NCBI GenBank assembly: GCA_947591215.1
Contig: CANQCZ010000003.1
Location: 1 to 64,000, forward strand
Direction of reading: 5' to 3'
Length of the DNA: 64,000 bases
DNA from: an uncultured Bacilli bacterium
GTDB lineage: Bacteria > Bacillota_I > Bacilli_A > RFN20 > CAG-449
How positions within the stretch are numbered: position 1 is the stretch's first letter; each line of letters opens with the position of its first letter. Under the pieces are notes generated by a model, which was not told the DNA's origin, ran no database searches, and saw only the letters and a list, made by a program, of their open reading frames with translations. The position numbers and the translations under genes were made by a program. Positions 18,728-30,963 of the stretch are shown piece after piece.

Positions 18728-20749
18728 TTATTTCATAAGTTTGCTTATTACTTTTTTTCGAACATCGCGTTTAATCAATCTTGCTCCATATTGATTATAA
18801 ACTTCTTCATTATCTAAATCTAAATCCAGTTCACCCAGTTCGAATTGAAGACCGTCTGCAATCGTGTTCAAATAATCTTCGGCAATGACTTTTCTCGATG
18901 ATGAATTAAGATGATCAAAGGTAATTATATCATCGATTCTTGAAATAAATTCATATCGAAATCTTTCATTTAATTTTTTCACTATCGAATCACGATATGA
19001 AAAATCGCGATCTAAATGTTTTTTAAACAATGTCTTATCATCATATCCATAGTTTGATGTTAAAATAAACATCGCATTTGTACAATCGATTTTATTTCCC
19101 TTACCATCGATAAAATATCCTTCATCAAAGACATTTAAGAAAAAGTCCAAAATCTCGTTATTGGCCTTTTCAACTTCTTCGAGAATTATTAAAGAATGCG
19201 GAAATGCTTTAAGATTTTTGACAAAAGGAGCTTGAGATAGATTATAACCATTATTTCCTAAAAGTTTGGTTAAAGATCCATACTCTTGATATGAAGACAT
19301 GTCAATTTTAAAAGTATGTCCGTTTTTACCGAAAAAATTGTCCCCGATGATTTGCGCACATGCGCTTTTTCCAACCCCGGAAGGTCCTACAAACATCAAT
19401 ATCAACAATGGTCTGTCCTGTTCATAAATTTTGTGCTCAATCATTTTTAAATTTAACAAAATCTGTTGTAAAGCTCGATCTTGCCCGCGGATTTTAGCCA
19501 TCAATTCATTAGAAACAATTTCACTTAATGCATCGTGATTTATTTTGATTTTAAAAAACGACTCTATTGTTTTTATAACATCTTGTTCTTTTAAAGAATC
19601 CTTGGCAATCACACATGCATTATCTAAAATATCGATTGCCTTATCAGGAAAATACGCATTTGGAATTGCTTTAGATAAGTCGACTATTTTATATAAAATC
19701 GCATCATCAATCGTCAATTTATAATGTTTTTCATAAATGCTTTTCAATGCTTTTAATATGGTAATAGTTTCTTCAGAAGTCGATGGTTCCACTTTGATGA
19801 TTTGAAAACGGCGTCTTAAAGCTTTATCTTTATCAAACGCCTCATGAAACTCATCTTCCGTGGTCGCACCGATTATTTGAATATCACCACGAGAAAGATA
19901 TGGTTTTAAAATATTTGAAGCATCTATTGCACCTTCCGCTCCCCCGGCCTTGACGATATTATGAATCTCATCGATAAAAAGAATGGCATTACCATCCTCT
20001 TTTACTTTTTTAATTATTTTTTTCAGTTTTTCTTCAAACTCACCTCGATATTTAGTTCCACTTACAGTAGAAGCAATATCCAGTTCATAAATGTTTTTGT
20101 TTCTTAGTGAAGGGACAAGACCTTCATAAATCATTTTTGCCACTTCTTCGACAATGGCCGTTTTCCCGACGCCTGGTTCTCCAACTAATATTGCGTTTGG
20201 TTTATTTCTTCGTGACAAAGCATTTATAAGTTGATGAATCTCATCTTCTCTTCCGATTAGAGGATCTTTTTTTAAATTACAAAGATTATGCAGATCAGAT
20301 ATATTATCTAAATCAGACTTTCTTTTTTGACTTGTCATCAATACTTTGATTAAATTATCGCGATTTACTTTATATTTGTTCAACAAATCAAATGCTGCTC
20401 CTTGATCTTCTTTAAGCAAGGCTTGTCCAAGAGAAACTAAAGATACAAATTCTTCGCCGGCTTTTCTTGAAATCGCAACCGCGTTATCCAAAAGAACTTT
20501 AAGTTCTAATGTATATTCCATATATAATGGATCTTCATCAGAATACGGATAAAGATTTTTCACTTTTTTTGAAAGAGAACTATACGTAACTCCATATTTA
20601 CCTAATTCACGACCTAAAATATTCTCATCTACTCTAAGAAAAGCAAGAAGAATATGTTCACTGCCAATGCTAGTGTGTGCAAATTCAAAAGCGATCGCCT
20701 CGGCACACGAAATAACTTTTTGAGCTTCCAATGAAAATTTATCTATCAT
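18728..20749 (-). CDS. Divergent ClpC-type AAA+ ATPase (Clp N-domain, two AAA modules)
   Basis: FSLEAQKVISCAEAIAFEFAHTSIGSEHILLAFL (Clp_N); GEPGVGKTAIVEEVAK and ILFIDEIHN (D1); GPSGVGKSACAQIIG and IILEEVEKANNEIL (D2). Sits next to lysS where ctsR-mcsA-mcsB-clpC lies in Bacillus. Confidence 0.85.
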   Translation of the reverse strand: MIDKFSLEAQKVISCAEAIAFEFAHTSIGSEHILLAFLRVDENILGRELGKYGVTYSSLSKKVKNLYPYSDEDPLYMEYTLELKVLLDNAVAISRKAGEEFVSLVSLGQALLKEDQGAAFDLLNKYKVNRDNLIKVLMTSQKRKSDLDNISDLHNLCNLKKDPLIGREDEIHQLINALSRRNKPNAILVGEPGVGKTAIVEEVAKMIYEGLVPSLRNKNIYELDIASTVSGTKYRGEFEEKLKKIIKKVKEDGNAILFIDEIHNIVKAGGAEGAIDASNILKPYLSRGDIQIIGATTEDEFHEAFDKDKALRRRFQIIKVEPSTSEETITILKALKSIYEKHYKLTIDDAILYKIVDLSKAIPNAYFPDKAIDILDNACVIAKDSLKEQDVIKTIESFFKIKINHDALSEIVSNELMAKIRGQDRALQQILLNLKMIEHKIYEQDRPLLILMFVGPSGVGKSACAQIIGDNFFGKNGHTFKIDMSSYQEYGSLTKLLGNNGYNLSQAPFVKNLKAFPHSLIILEEVEKANNEILDFFLNVFDEGYFIDGKGNKIDCTNAMFILTSNYGYDDKTLFKKHLDRDFSYRDSIVKKLNERFRYEFISRIDDIITFDHLNSSSRKVIAEDYLNTIADGLQFELGELDLDLDNEEVYNQYGARLIKRDVRKKVISKLMK

Positions 20750-21055
20750 AACGATCCTCTTTCACTTTTCAATTTATGTTTGAACAATTTAATTATTGCC
20801 TTGTCAAACAAAAATATACTTTAAGATTTAAAATGATAAAAAAATAAAGTACTTATCTAAAAATAATAACTTTCAAATACTCCTTGCCCATCGACAACAA
20901 AAAAACTCACCCAAAATTAATGAGTGAGATTATGATTGAATCTTTTATTACTGATGAAGCTAATACCGCGGAATTAAGTGACATAAATAATCATAAATAG
21001 ATACTAAACTTTAAAATTAGAGTAGTTCAATAATTTAGCAACAATTTAAAGACAA

Positions 21056-21096
21056 AATAAAAAGCGATTTATCATTATAGGTCGCTTTTTACTTTT
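21056..21096. terminator. Candidate terminator hairpin downstream of the 77-aa ORF
   Basis: aaaaagcga-tttatcattatagg-tcgcttttt; A/T tracts on both sides. Confidence 0.6.
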
Positions 21097-21114
21097 TATT
21101 TGTTTTTTTAAGTA

Positions 21115-21348
21115 TTACCAATTCGCGTTAACACTTACAATCGTGCATCGCATAGGATCCACTTGGACACCATCGTCTCTTACAAGATCGCGAAGATGAG
21201 CTCTGTAGTACTCTTCAGCTTCTTGGTAGGAATCGAAAAACATCGTCTCAGTCATATCCTTATATAAATGATAATTTCCGTTTCCAGCAATACTTGGGTA
21301 ATAATACTCACCATCATCGAAAACTAACTTTACAACATATTGAGTCAT
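21115..21348 (-). CDS. Small uncharacterised protein (77 aa)
   Basis: MTQYVVKLVFDDGEYYYPSIAGNGNYHLYKDMTETMFFDSYQEAEEYYRAHLRDLVRDDGVQVDPMRCTIVSVNANW; RBS-like aaggagag before ATG; followed by a terminator. Confidence 0.65.
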   Translation of the reverse strand: MTQYVVKLVFDDGEYYYPSIAGNGNYHLYKDMTETMFFDSYQEAEEYYRAHLRDLVRDDGVQVDPMRCTIVSVNANW

Positions 21349-21518
21349 TTAATATCTCTCCTTTTTTCTATTCATAGTTTATTTTATTTTTTGTCTAATT
21401 TCAATCGATAAGAACTTAACTAGCATCTAAAAGATATAAATGTATTGCAATTATTACAACTTAAAATATACGAATTTAAAAAGGTAAATTTATAAAAATG
21501 ATGATTTTACAAAGTCTT

Positions 21519-24043
<2,525 letters not shown>

Positions 24044-24052
24044 AGTCAAAAA

Positions 24053-24077
24053 AAGAAAGAGAATTCATCTCTTTCTT
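24053..24077 (-). terminator. Terminator hairpin overlapping the ftsH stop codon, between ftsH and dusB
   Basis: AAGAAAGAG-N7-CTCTTTCTT followed on the minus strand by a T7 tract. Confidence 0.65.
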
Positions 24078-26127
24078 AATTTTTATTTTCACCCGAACTT
24101 TCTTCTTTGGGTTCTTCTTGAACCGGTTCTTTAGCAATCTCTATCGGTTCGACTTTGGTTTCTTGTTCCGTCTCGTCGAGTGGCAGATGACGATTTTCAA
24201 TAAGATAGGAAATATCTTCTGCATTTAACGTTTCTTTTTCTAAAAGAGCTTTAGCAATTAATTCCACATCTTCTTTGTATTTTCTAATAATCTCCAAAGC
24301 TTTTTTGTGAGCTTCATCGATAATCTTTCTCACTTCCTGATCGACTTCAAAAGCCACCTGATTTGAGAAATTCTTTTGTGTATTATTGTAATCTCGTCCT
24401 AAGAAAACAGAACCTTGATCTCTTTCATATTGAATCGGACCCAAAGACGACATTCCATATTGTGTAACCATTAATCTTGCGATACGAGTGGCACTTTCAA
24501 TATCTTGGTGAGCACCGGTAGTAATATCGGAGAAGAAAATTTCTTCCGAAGATCTTCCGCCTAATAACCCGGCAATCTTAGCCAACAATTGCGTTTTCGT
24601 CATCAAGAAATAATCGTCTTGCGGAGTCATAAGGACATGACCTCCCGTGTTTCCACGTGGAATAATCGTAACTTTCCTTACAACATCGCTCCCGTCTAAT
24701 TTTAAGCCGATAATCGCATGTCCCGCTTCATGATAAGCATCGATTTGTCTTTCTTTTTCAGACATCTTCTTGCTTTTCTTAGCCGGACCCGCGAATTGAC
24801 GGTCGATGGCTTCATCGATTTCTTTTGTCGAAATTTCTTTCTTATTTTCTCTAACGGCGAGAATGGCGGCTTCATTGAGTACATTAGCCAAATCGGCACC
24901 GGAATATCCCACCGTTCTTTCGGCAATGGCTTTAAAGTTCACTGTCGGAGAAATGGTTTTATTTCGAGCATGAACTTTGAGGATCTCTTCACGGCCTTGC
25001 TTGTCAGGCAAGTTAACAGTGATTTGACGATCGAAACGACCGGCTCTTAATAGTGCCGGATCTAAAACATCTTCACGGTTAGTCGCGGCAATCACGATAA
25101 TTCCTAAATTATCGGAGAACCCATCCATTTCAACAAGCAACTGATTAAGGGTTTGTTCACGTTCATCGTTACCTCCACCCATACCAGCACCTCTTTGACG
25201 TCCTACGGCATCTATTTCATCAATAAAGATCAAGCACGGGGTGTTTTGTTTAGCCTTTTTAAACATGTCTCTTACACGTCCGGCTCCAACACCGACGAAC
25301 ATCTCGACAAAGTCAGAACCCGAGATTGAATAAAATGGCACACGCGCTTCACCGGCGACGGCTTTGGCTAACAATGTTTTACCGGTTCCGGGAGGCCCAA
25401 CCAAAAGAACGCCTTTTGGCAACTTTGCGCCAAATTTTGAATATTTGCCGGGATTTCTCAAATAATCGACGAGCTCGATCATTTCCGCTTTTTCTTCATC
25501 GCATCCGGCGACATCATCAAAGTGGACATTGGTAACTTCTTCTCTTCTGGCGCGGGATTTATTGAAATCTAGCGCTGTGTTATTGGATCTATTAACGCTG
25601 GCATTTAATCTTGAGAAGATAAAAATGATGGCTCCGATACCCAACACAAAGAAAATGATGGTTGGTAACCAATCCATAAATCCATTTGATTCATAAGGAT
25701 TGATAATCGCATATTTATCGCTAGTATAATATAATGTTCCGTCTTCATTTTGTCTAGTTCTAATAATCCTATCAATATACGATAAATTATCCTCTGTATC
25801 TGGTCCGAAACTCGTAAAGCTATAACGAATTTCGCGATTTTGAGCATCATTAGTCAAATAGTAACCAGCAATGGTTAAATTTCCTTCGTTATACCGCGTT
25901 ATTTGAAGAGACTCAATTTTTTGATTCCATAAGAACGATTCTTCGTAATCGTTGACTTCATTACCATTTTCATTATGTGTAACGATAATATCTCCCCAAG
26001 CGATATCGGAATGTTGAGAAGACCCATAAGAATTATTATTAAACAACAATGTTATCGCGACAACAATACCCAAAATCAAAAGATATGGTGCGACATAACC
26101 AATCCAACTTCCTTTTTTCTTTTTCAT
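24076..26127 (-). CDS. ftsH: ATP-dependent zinc metalloprotease FtsH
   Basis: [28 protein letters not shown] region, HEAGHAIIG zinc motif. Confidence 0.97.
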   Translation of the reverse strand: MKKKKGSWIGYVAPYLLILGIVVAITLLFNNNSYGSSQHSDIAWGDIIVTHNENGNEVNDYEESFLWNQKIESLQITRYNEGNLTIAGYYLTNDAQNREIRYSFTSFGPDTEDNLSYIDRIIRTRQNEDGTLYYTSDKYAIINPYESNGFMDWLPTIIFFVLGIGAIIFIFSRLNASVNRSNNTALDFNKSRARREEVTNVHFDDVAGCDEEKAEMIELVDYLRNPGKYSKFGAKLPKGVLLVGPPGTGKTLLAKAVAGEARVPFYSISGSDFVEMFVGVGAGRVRDMFKKAKQNTPCLIFIDEIDAVGRQRGAGMGGGNDEREQTLNQLLVEMDGFSDNLGIIVIAATNREDVLDPALLRAGRFDRQITVNLPDKQGREEILKVHARNKTISPTVNFKAIAERTVGYSGADLANVLNEAAILAVRENKKEISTKEIDEAIDRQFAGPAKKSKKMSEKERQIDAYHEAGHAIIGLKLDGSDVVRKVTIIPRGNTGGHVLMTPQDDYFLMTKTQLLAKIAGLLGGRSSEEIFFSDITTGAHQDIESATRIARLMVTQYGMSSLGPIQYERDQGSVFLGRDYNNTQKNFSNQVAFEVDQEVRKIIDEAHKKALEIIRKYKEDVELIAKALLEKETLNAEDISYLIENRHLPLDETEQETKVEPIEIAKEPVQEEPKEESSGENKN

Positions 26128-26195
26128 CTATACAAATTACCTCCTATAAAATAGTCTAATTTTGTGCTCTCATAAATTTTATATTTATGCATTGT

Positions 26196-27428
26196 TTATT
26201 TTACCACAATAATCGGATTGTTTTCTATATTATTTAACACTACTTTATTTTGCAAGGGAATATAAATAATATTTCCATTTTTATCCACGATAAGCGGCCA
26301 CCTTTTTCTTTTATCAAGTGGAATCTTGCGATTAATAAAAATTCTTCTTACCGATTTATGAATTTTTCCAAATTTTATGACATCACCGGGTTGAAAAGTG
26401 CGGATTATTAACGGATAAGAATATTCGAAAACATTTATCTTTGAAGTATCGGTTGTAAGATTCAAATAAAAATATTCATTGTCAATAATTTGTGGTGTTT
26501 CCACTATAAATTCATAATGAAAATCATCGCCAAATTTGCTCAAAGACAAATAATCATAAGATTTTAATAGATAGTATGGTGGCTCTAAAAGCATTTTGGC
26601 GTGTGCTTTTTGACTCCTAATTAGTTTTTTTATTTCACGAATTCGCTTGGCTCCTAATTTTACCGAAATAAACGGCAAAACCTTCGTAATATACGCAAAA
26701 AGCAAGCGCGTTTCTTCTTCATCACTCAAACAAACAATCTCTGAAATCATCAGTTTATCTTGTTGGAGTAAAGGTTCGATTTTTTGCATGATTTTTTTTA
26801 GTTTTTGATTTTCACTATCGATTTCTCCTATCATCTCATCAATTTCGTTTTCGGTCATTTTAGAAACTTGATGATGACGAATATAATTGCGGGTGTAATC
26901 ATCGGTGTTATTACTTTCGTCGATTGAATAAGGAATTTGATTTCGTTTGCAATAATTTAAAAGTTCCATTTTTCGATATTCTAAAAGCGGACGAATTACT
27001 CTCATTCCTTTAATTGATGTCTCACTATTTAGTCCATAATATGATACTAAATTACCACGCGATTTTTGCATTAAATAAGTTTCTAAAAGATCATCTTTAT
27101 GATGTGCGACAAAAAGTCCATCAGCATGATATTTATAATACATTTTTTTGAAAAAATCATACCGTATTTCACGAGCCCAAGCTTGGAAATTACCTTTTGG
27201 TTTTAGATCTATGGTATCAAGAACATGTGTTTTATATCCTTTTTCTTTGGCATATAAAGCAACCATTTCTTGTTCTTGATTTGAAACCTTACGACGATGA
27301 TAATTGACATGCAAAACCACAAGTTTCAATTTTAAATCGGCTAACATTTTTAAAAGAGCCATCGAATCCGGTCCTCCGGAAACCGCGATTAAATATATTT
27401 TATTCGCATCGTAAGAGAATTTTTCCAT
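26196..27428 (-). CDS. tilS: tRNA(Ile)-lysidine synthase
   Basis: LIAVSGGPDSMALLKMLADLKL P-loop; HHKDDLLETYLMQ; located upstream of ftsH. Confidence 0.94.
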   Translation of the reverse strand: MEKFSYDANKIYLIAVSGGPDSMALLKMLADLKLKLVVLHVNYHRRKVSNQEQEMVALYAKEKGYKTHVLDTIDLKPKGNFQAWAREIRYDFFKKMYYKYHADGLFVAHHKDDLLETYLMQKSRGNLVSYYGLNSETSIKGMRVIRPLLEYRKMELLNYCKRNQIPYSIDESNNTDDYTRNYIRHHQVSKMTENEIDEMIGEIDSENQKLKKIMQKIEPLLQQDKLMISEIVCLSDEEETRLLFAYITKVLPFISVKLGAKRIREIKKLIRSQKAHAKMLLEPPYYLLKSYDYLSLSKFGDDFHYEFIVETPQIIDNEYFYLNLTTDTSKINVFEYSYPLIIRTFQPGDVIKFGKIHKSVRRIFINRKIPLDKRKRWPLIVDKNGNIIYIPLQNKVVLNNIENNPIIVVK

Positions 27429-27472
27429 AAGTTTACCTTCGGTTATAATTTTGCACTATAGGCATCAATTTT

Positions 27473-29641
27473 TCAATTATAAAACCGCGACTTTACGACT
27501 TTCAAAATGCACAAAGTTTTATCGTCTTCTTCATCTTTATTTTTAATAAGTGCATCGTACAACAGATCTGCCATTTTACCGGTTTCCACATTTTTAATTG
27601 CTTCAAGATTTTCAAGTAAAAAGTTTTCTTCGATTACTCCAAAACCATCACTCATTAAAATAATTATATCCTCTTCTTCTAAAAAGAAGTCTTCATAGAC
27701 AATATCCAAATCGGCTACGATACCTAAAGGTGGAAAAATCTTATCGAGAGTAATAATTTTTCCTTTACGATAAATATAAGACGGGAAAGAACCGCTTTTA
27801 TAAATTCTCGCTTTTTTATTGGTTAAATCAATTTTTAAAAAATCCAATGTCGCATACATTTCATGCATCGATTTTGATTTTACCAACGTGTTTAGATTTT
27901 CGATAATTTTCCTTTCGTCGTTTTCAAGCTTTTGATAAGCTTTAAGACTTTTTATCACATAAGACGAAACAAGATTAGCATTTTTATCGTGTCCCATTCC
28001 ATCTGAAAGAACAATAAACTCCGCTCCACTTCTTTTAAAGCCATCAATTTGATCTCCAGAATCTATTGGTTTTGAAGAGAGACATAGTCCCTTTTCGATT
28101 TCGATAACGTTTTGAGAAGACAGCACTAAAATAGCGCCATTATGTAAATCATCTTCTTGTTTGACATAAAAGTTTTTTCTTAAAATATTGCGCGTTATAT
28201 CTACTATCTTATCTACATCAAAATCTTCGATCCCTATTTCCAATATCAATTCGACTCCATCGTACGCGTGGATTTTAATTTGATAATGAAGTGCATCATA
28301 GTTTTGCTTTAATCGCTCGTATTTCGACTTAAATTCTTCACCATCGTCTAATTCTTTTAATGGTCGATAGATATTTTCGATTTCATTTTGATAAAGTTTT
28401 TTTCGCTCTTCCGCTTGGTGGCGATAACTAAGTTCTCCTAAATAAAAATCATGTGCCACTTCACTGCGTCTAATAAGCTTATATGGATAAAGACATTTGT
28501 CGATGATTTCTTGTCTATTTTGCTTTGTCGCGTTATCTTTTATTAATGCTTCTTTCAAAGAATTGAGACTACAAGAGTTTTGCAATTCGCATTCACTACA
28601 AAGCGACGCATCAAGATTGCGTTTAGCTTTTTCAAAAGCCGGAGTTTCATGATCTAACGATGGATCTAAAACACAATCTAAATAAGACACTATTGAGCGA
28701 ACTTTGCTGCGAGTAGCATTTGCAAACTGAACATTTTTTAAAACTTGAAGATCTTCGTTTCGTTTAAAAATGTTTTCAAGATCATCGACCCATTCTTGTT
28801 TTATAAAAAGATTTAAAAGAAAAGCTAAGATTCCTTGATAAAAGAACCCATTAAGATAAAAGGTCGGAGTCAAAAGAATATTAAGCAATACAAAACTCCC
28901 TAAATATATATAGGAATTATATTTGGTTTTAACTAGTGACGACAGCAAAAGCGAAGCCGCTGAAATCAATAAAATGTTAAGTCCGACACCTTTAAAAAGG
29001 TATAATAAAAAAGCCCCTAAAACAATTGAAGAACCACTGACAAGAAAGGAAGTACATTTTTTAAAAACCAAATGCACTAAATTAAAAAATGCGATAAACA
29101 GCGCATCGATTCCCAAAAACAAAATTGAAAGTGACGAAATCACCATCACTTTATAACGGTCATCAAAAACCGCATAATCATCATTTATCACTTTTTCAAG
29201 ATTAATGAAGGCCAACAATAATCCATAAGAATAAAAAAGATTTATTAACCCATTAAGGAATTGAAAAAAATCAGGGTAATTGACAAGATAAATGGTAAAT
29301 ACAAAAATATTCGTAAAGATAAAACTTAAATAATTTTTAAAAACAGAAGTCGCTTTTAAAAGTTTCGAAAACGTTTCTAAAAATAAAAAAATAAAACATA
29401 CAACGCTTAATTCCAATCCATAATTGATATTAACAAGAAACCCTACTAATATTAATGTAAAATTAGTGACAATGGCGGTAATATACTCTTGCCGATACGC
29501 AAAATATAATAAAACCATCACAAACGGATTAAACAAATACGCTGTGTTGAATAAGGCTACCAACAAAGAAAGTAATCCGAAAATAAAATATATGAATACT
29601 GTACTGCGCTCTTCTTTTAACGTTTTAATATTTTCTATCAT
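27473..29641 (-). CDS. spoIIE: SpoIIE-like PP2C phosphatase with multi-TM N-terminus
   Basis: Multi-TM N-terminus; C-terminal FIVLSDGMGHDKNANLVSS, KSGSFPSYIYRKGKI, DIIILMSDGF; divIC-spoIIE-tilS order as in Bacilli. Confidence 0.88.
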   Translation of the reverse strand: MIENIKTLKEERSTVFIYFIFGLLSLLVALFNTAYLFNPFVMVLLYFAYRQEYITAIVTNFTLILVGFLVNINYGLELSVVCFIFLFLETFSKLLKATSVFKNYLSFIFTNIFVFTIYLVNYPDFFQFLNGLINLFYSYGLLLAFINLEKVINDDYAVFDDRYKVMVISSLSILFLGIDALFIAFFNLVHLVFKKCTSFLVSGSSIVLGAFLLYLFKGVGLNILLISAASLLLSSLVKTKYNSYIYLGSFVLLNILLTPTFYLNGFFYQGILAFLLNLFIKQEWVDDLENIFKRNEDLQVLKNVQFANATRSKVRSIVSYLDCVLDPSLDHETPAFEKAKRNLDASLCSECELQNSCSLNSLKEALIKDNATKQNRQEIIDKCLYPYKLIRRSEVAHDFYLGELSYRHQAEERKKLYQNEIENIYRPLKELDDGEEFKSKYERLKQNYDALHYQIKIHAYDGVELILEIGIEDFDVDKIVDITRNILRKNFYVKQEDDLHNGAILVLSSQNVIEIEKGLCLSSKPIDSGDQIDGFKRSGAEFIVLSDGMGHDKNANLVSSYVIKSLKAYQKLENDERKIIENLNTLVKSKSMHEMYATLDFLKIDLTNKKARIYKSGSFPSYIYRKGKIITLDKIFPPLGIVADLDIVYEDFFLEEEDIIILMSDGFGVIEENFLLENLEAIKNVETGKMADLLYDALIKNKDEEDDKTLCILKVVKSRFYN

Positions 29642-29679
29642 TTTCTCACCGCTACTAGCGTACACTAGGCGATTAGAAA

Positions 29680-29702
29680 AAAAGGTCGATATCCGTCGAC
29701 CT
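29680..29702 (-). terminator. Terminator between divIC and spoIIE, overlapping the divIC stop
   Basis: Minus-strand GGTCGA-CGGATA-TCGACC followed by TTTTTTT. Confidence 0.75.
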
Positions 29703-29988
29703 AAGAAAAGATAATTACAACATTGCCATTATCGAAAATATAACTATTGCCGTTATGATAAAAGACCGAATAATATGTCGCATCATTAGCTAACTTATCA
29801 CTTAAGTTTTTTAAATGCTCTTGTTCTAAAACGACCGCTTGCTTTTCAGATTCTAAAGCTTGATTTCTTGTATAAGCATTGTAGACATTTATCGATACTA
29901 CCAACAAAAGTCCAATCGAAAAGATAAAAATAAAAAGCGAAAAAATACTAATGATTCGATTGGTTTTTATCGATACTTTCTTTTTCAT
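29701..29988 (-). CDS. divIC: Septum formation initiator family protein (DivIC/FtsB-like)
   Basis: Short single-TM plus coiled-coil protein at the yabQ-divIC position. Confidence 0.75.
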   Translation of the reverse strand: MKKKVSIKTNRIISIFSLFIFIFSIGLLLVVSINVYNAYTRNQALESEKQAVVLEQEHLKNLSDKLANDATYYSVFYHNGNSYIFDNGNVVIIFS

Positions 29989-30379
29989 TGCGTTTTTCCT
30001 TTCGATTTTTCTTTTGTTTAATTATACCAATTACTTTCTGTTTTTTCAATTTTGCCGGAATAATAATTTCTTTTTCTATGACCTTCGCGACCGATTCAAA
30101 TACTTTATTAAAATGTTGTGCATAAAATCGATAATATATAAGTGCTCCAAGAAAAATACCTAAGATATAAAAAATATTTAAAACACCATCAGTGTAAAAG
30201 CAAAGAAAGGAAAAATAAAAGAGAGTCGAAATCAAGAAAAAAACAACTTCGCAAATCAAGCGTACAAAAAAGCTTTTACAATGGTAAAAAAGTCGATTAA
30301 ATGCCGACCATGAAAAAAGCAGTAACGCTCCAAAAAGCATCGACCCTATAAATGCTTGAAACTGATTCAATAAAGGCAT
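29948..30379 (-). CDS. yabQ: YabQ-like spore cortex membrane protein
   Basis: Multi-TM protein, FIGSMLFGALLLFSWSAFNRLF, directly after yabP. Confidence 0.75.
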   Translation of the reverse strand: MPLLNQFQAFIGSMLFGALLLFSWSAFNRLFYHCKSFFVRLICEVVFFLISTLFYFSFLCFYTDGVLNIFYILGIFLGALIYYRFYAQHFNKVFESVAKVIEKEIIIPAKLKKQKVIGIIKQKKNRKEKRNEKESIDKNQSNH

Positions 30380-30663
30380 TATTTAAAGAGTTTTGAAAAA
30401 AATCCTTCTTTGCTTTTGTCTTTTGTTTTTCCAACGTATTGAACACTATCCACTCGATCCCCTTTAATCGAAAGAATTCCTTTTTGCAAGTCCATAGTTC
30501 CTAACGCTAATTTTTGACCGCTGATGTGAACATGTCCCAAAATCGTTTCAATCAAAAACTCATCACTATCAAAACTATCTAATTTCGTTACTCCAGTGAG
30601 TTCAACACTAGTTCTAGATGCTATAGTGATTTTACTATCTCCATGCGTATCCATCGTTTCCAT
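30379..30663 (-). CDS. yabP: Sporulation protein YabP
   Basis: ITIASRTSVELTGVTKLDSFDSDEFLIETILGHVHISGQKLALGTMDLQKGILSIKGDRVDSVQYV. Confidence 0.88.
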   Translation of the reverse strand: METMDTHGDSKITIASRTSVELTGVTKLDSFDSDEFLIETILGHVHISGQKLALGTMDLQKGILSIKGDRVDSVQYVGKTKDKSKEGFFSKLFK

Positions 30664-30701
30664 AAAAAAACCTCCACTTAGTAATTCTTATGTGAAGGTC
30701 T
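30664..30701 (-). promoter_or_regulatory. Hairpin including the yabP Shine-Dalgarno; terminator-like with U-tract
   Basis: Minus strand AAAAGACCTTCAC-ATAAGAATTACTAA-GTGGAGGTTTTTTT-ATG: about 13-bp stem including G-T wobbles; the SD ggaggt is in the 3' arm. Confidence 0.5.
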
Positions 30702-30702
30702 T

Positions 30703-30960
30703 TTAAATAATTACTTTATCTTCTAATATTTCAAACATCTCCGAAGCACCATTTTTAGTAGTATGCTCTTTAATTTCACGAACTGCAATCTTCAAAATTC
30801 TTTCGCCTAATGTCAATTCAAGAACATCGCCGACTTTTACCTCAGAGCTAGGTTTACAAACTTTGCCGTTTAATTTTACAAACCCAAGATCTAACACATC
30901 TTTAGCGATTGTTCTTCTTTTAATCACACGAGCATTTTTTAAATATTTATCAACTCTCAC
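30703..30960 (-). CDS. rqcP: S4-domain RNA-binding protein (RqcP/YabO, HslR-like)
   Basis: MRVDKYLKNARVIKRRTIAKDVLDLGFVKLNGKVCKPSSEVKVGD. Confidence 0.93.
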   Translation of the reverse strand: MRVDKYLKNARVIKRRTIAKDVLDLGFVKLNGKVCKPSSEVKVGDVLELTLGERILKIAVREIKEHTTKNGASEMFEILEDKVII

Positions 30961-30963
30961 TTT

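Noticed and set aside
20930-21000. T-box-like string taccgcgg (ctaataccgcggaatta) followed by a hairpin at 21056-21096
   Set aside because: No GGGTGG context, no stem I or specifier loop visible, and no + strand gene downstream. Probably chance or an old remnant.
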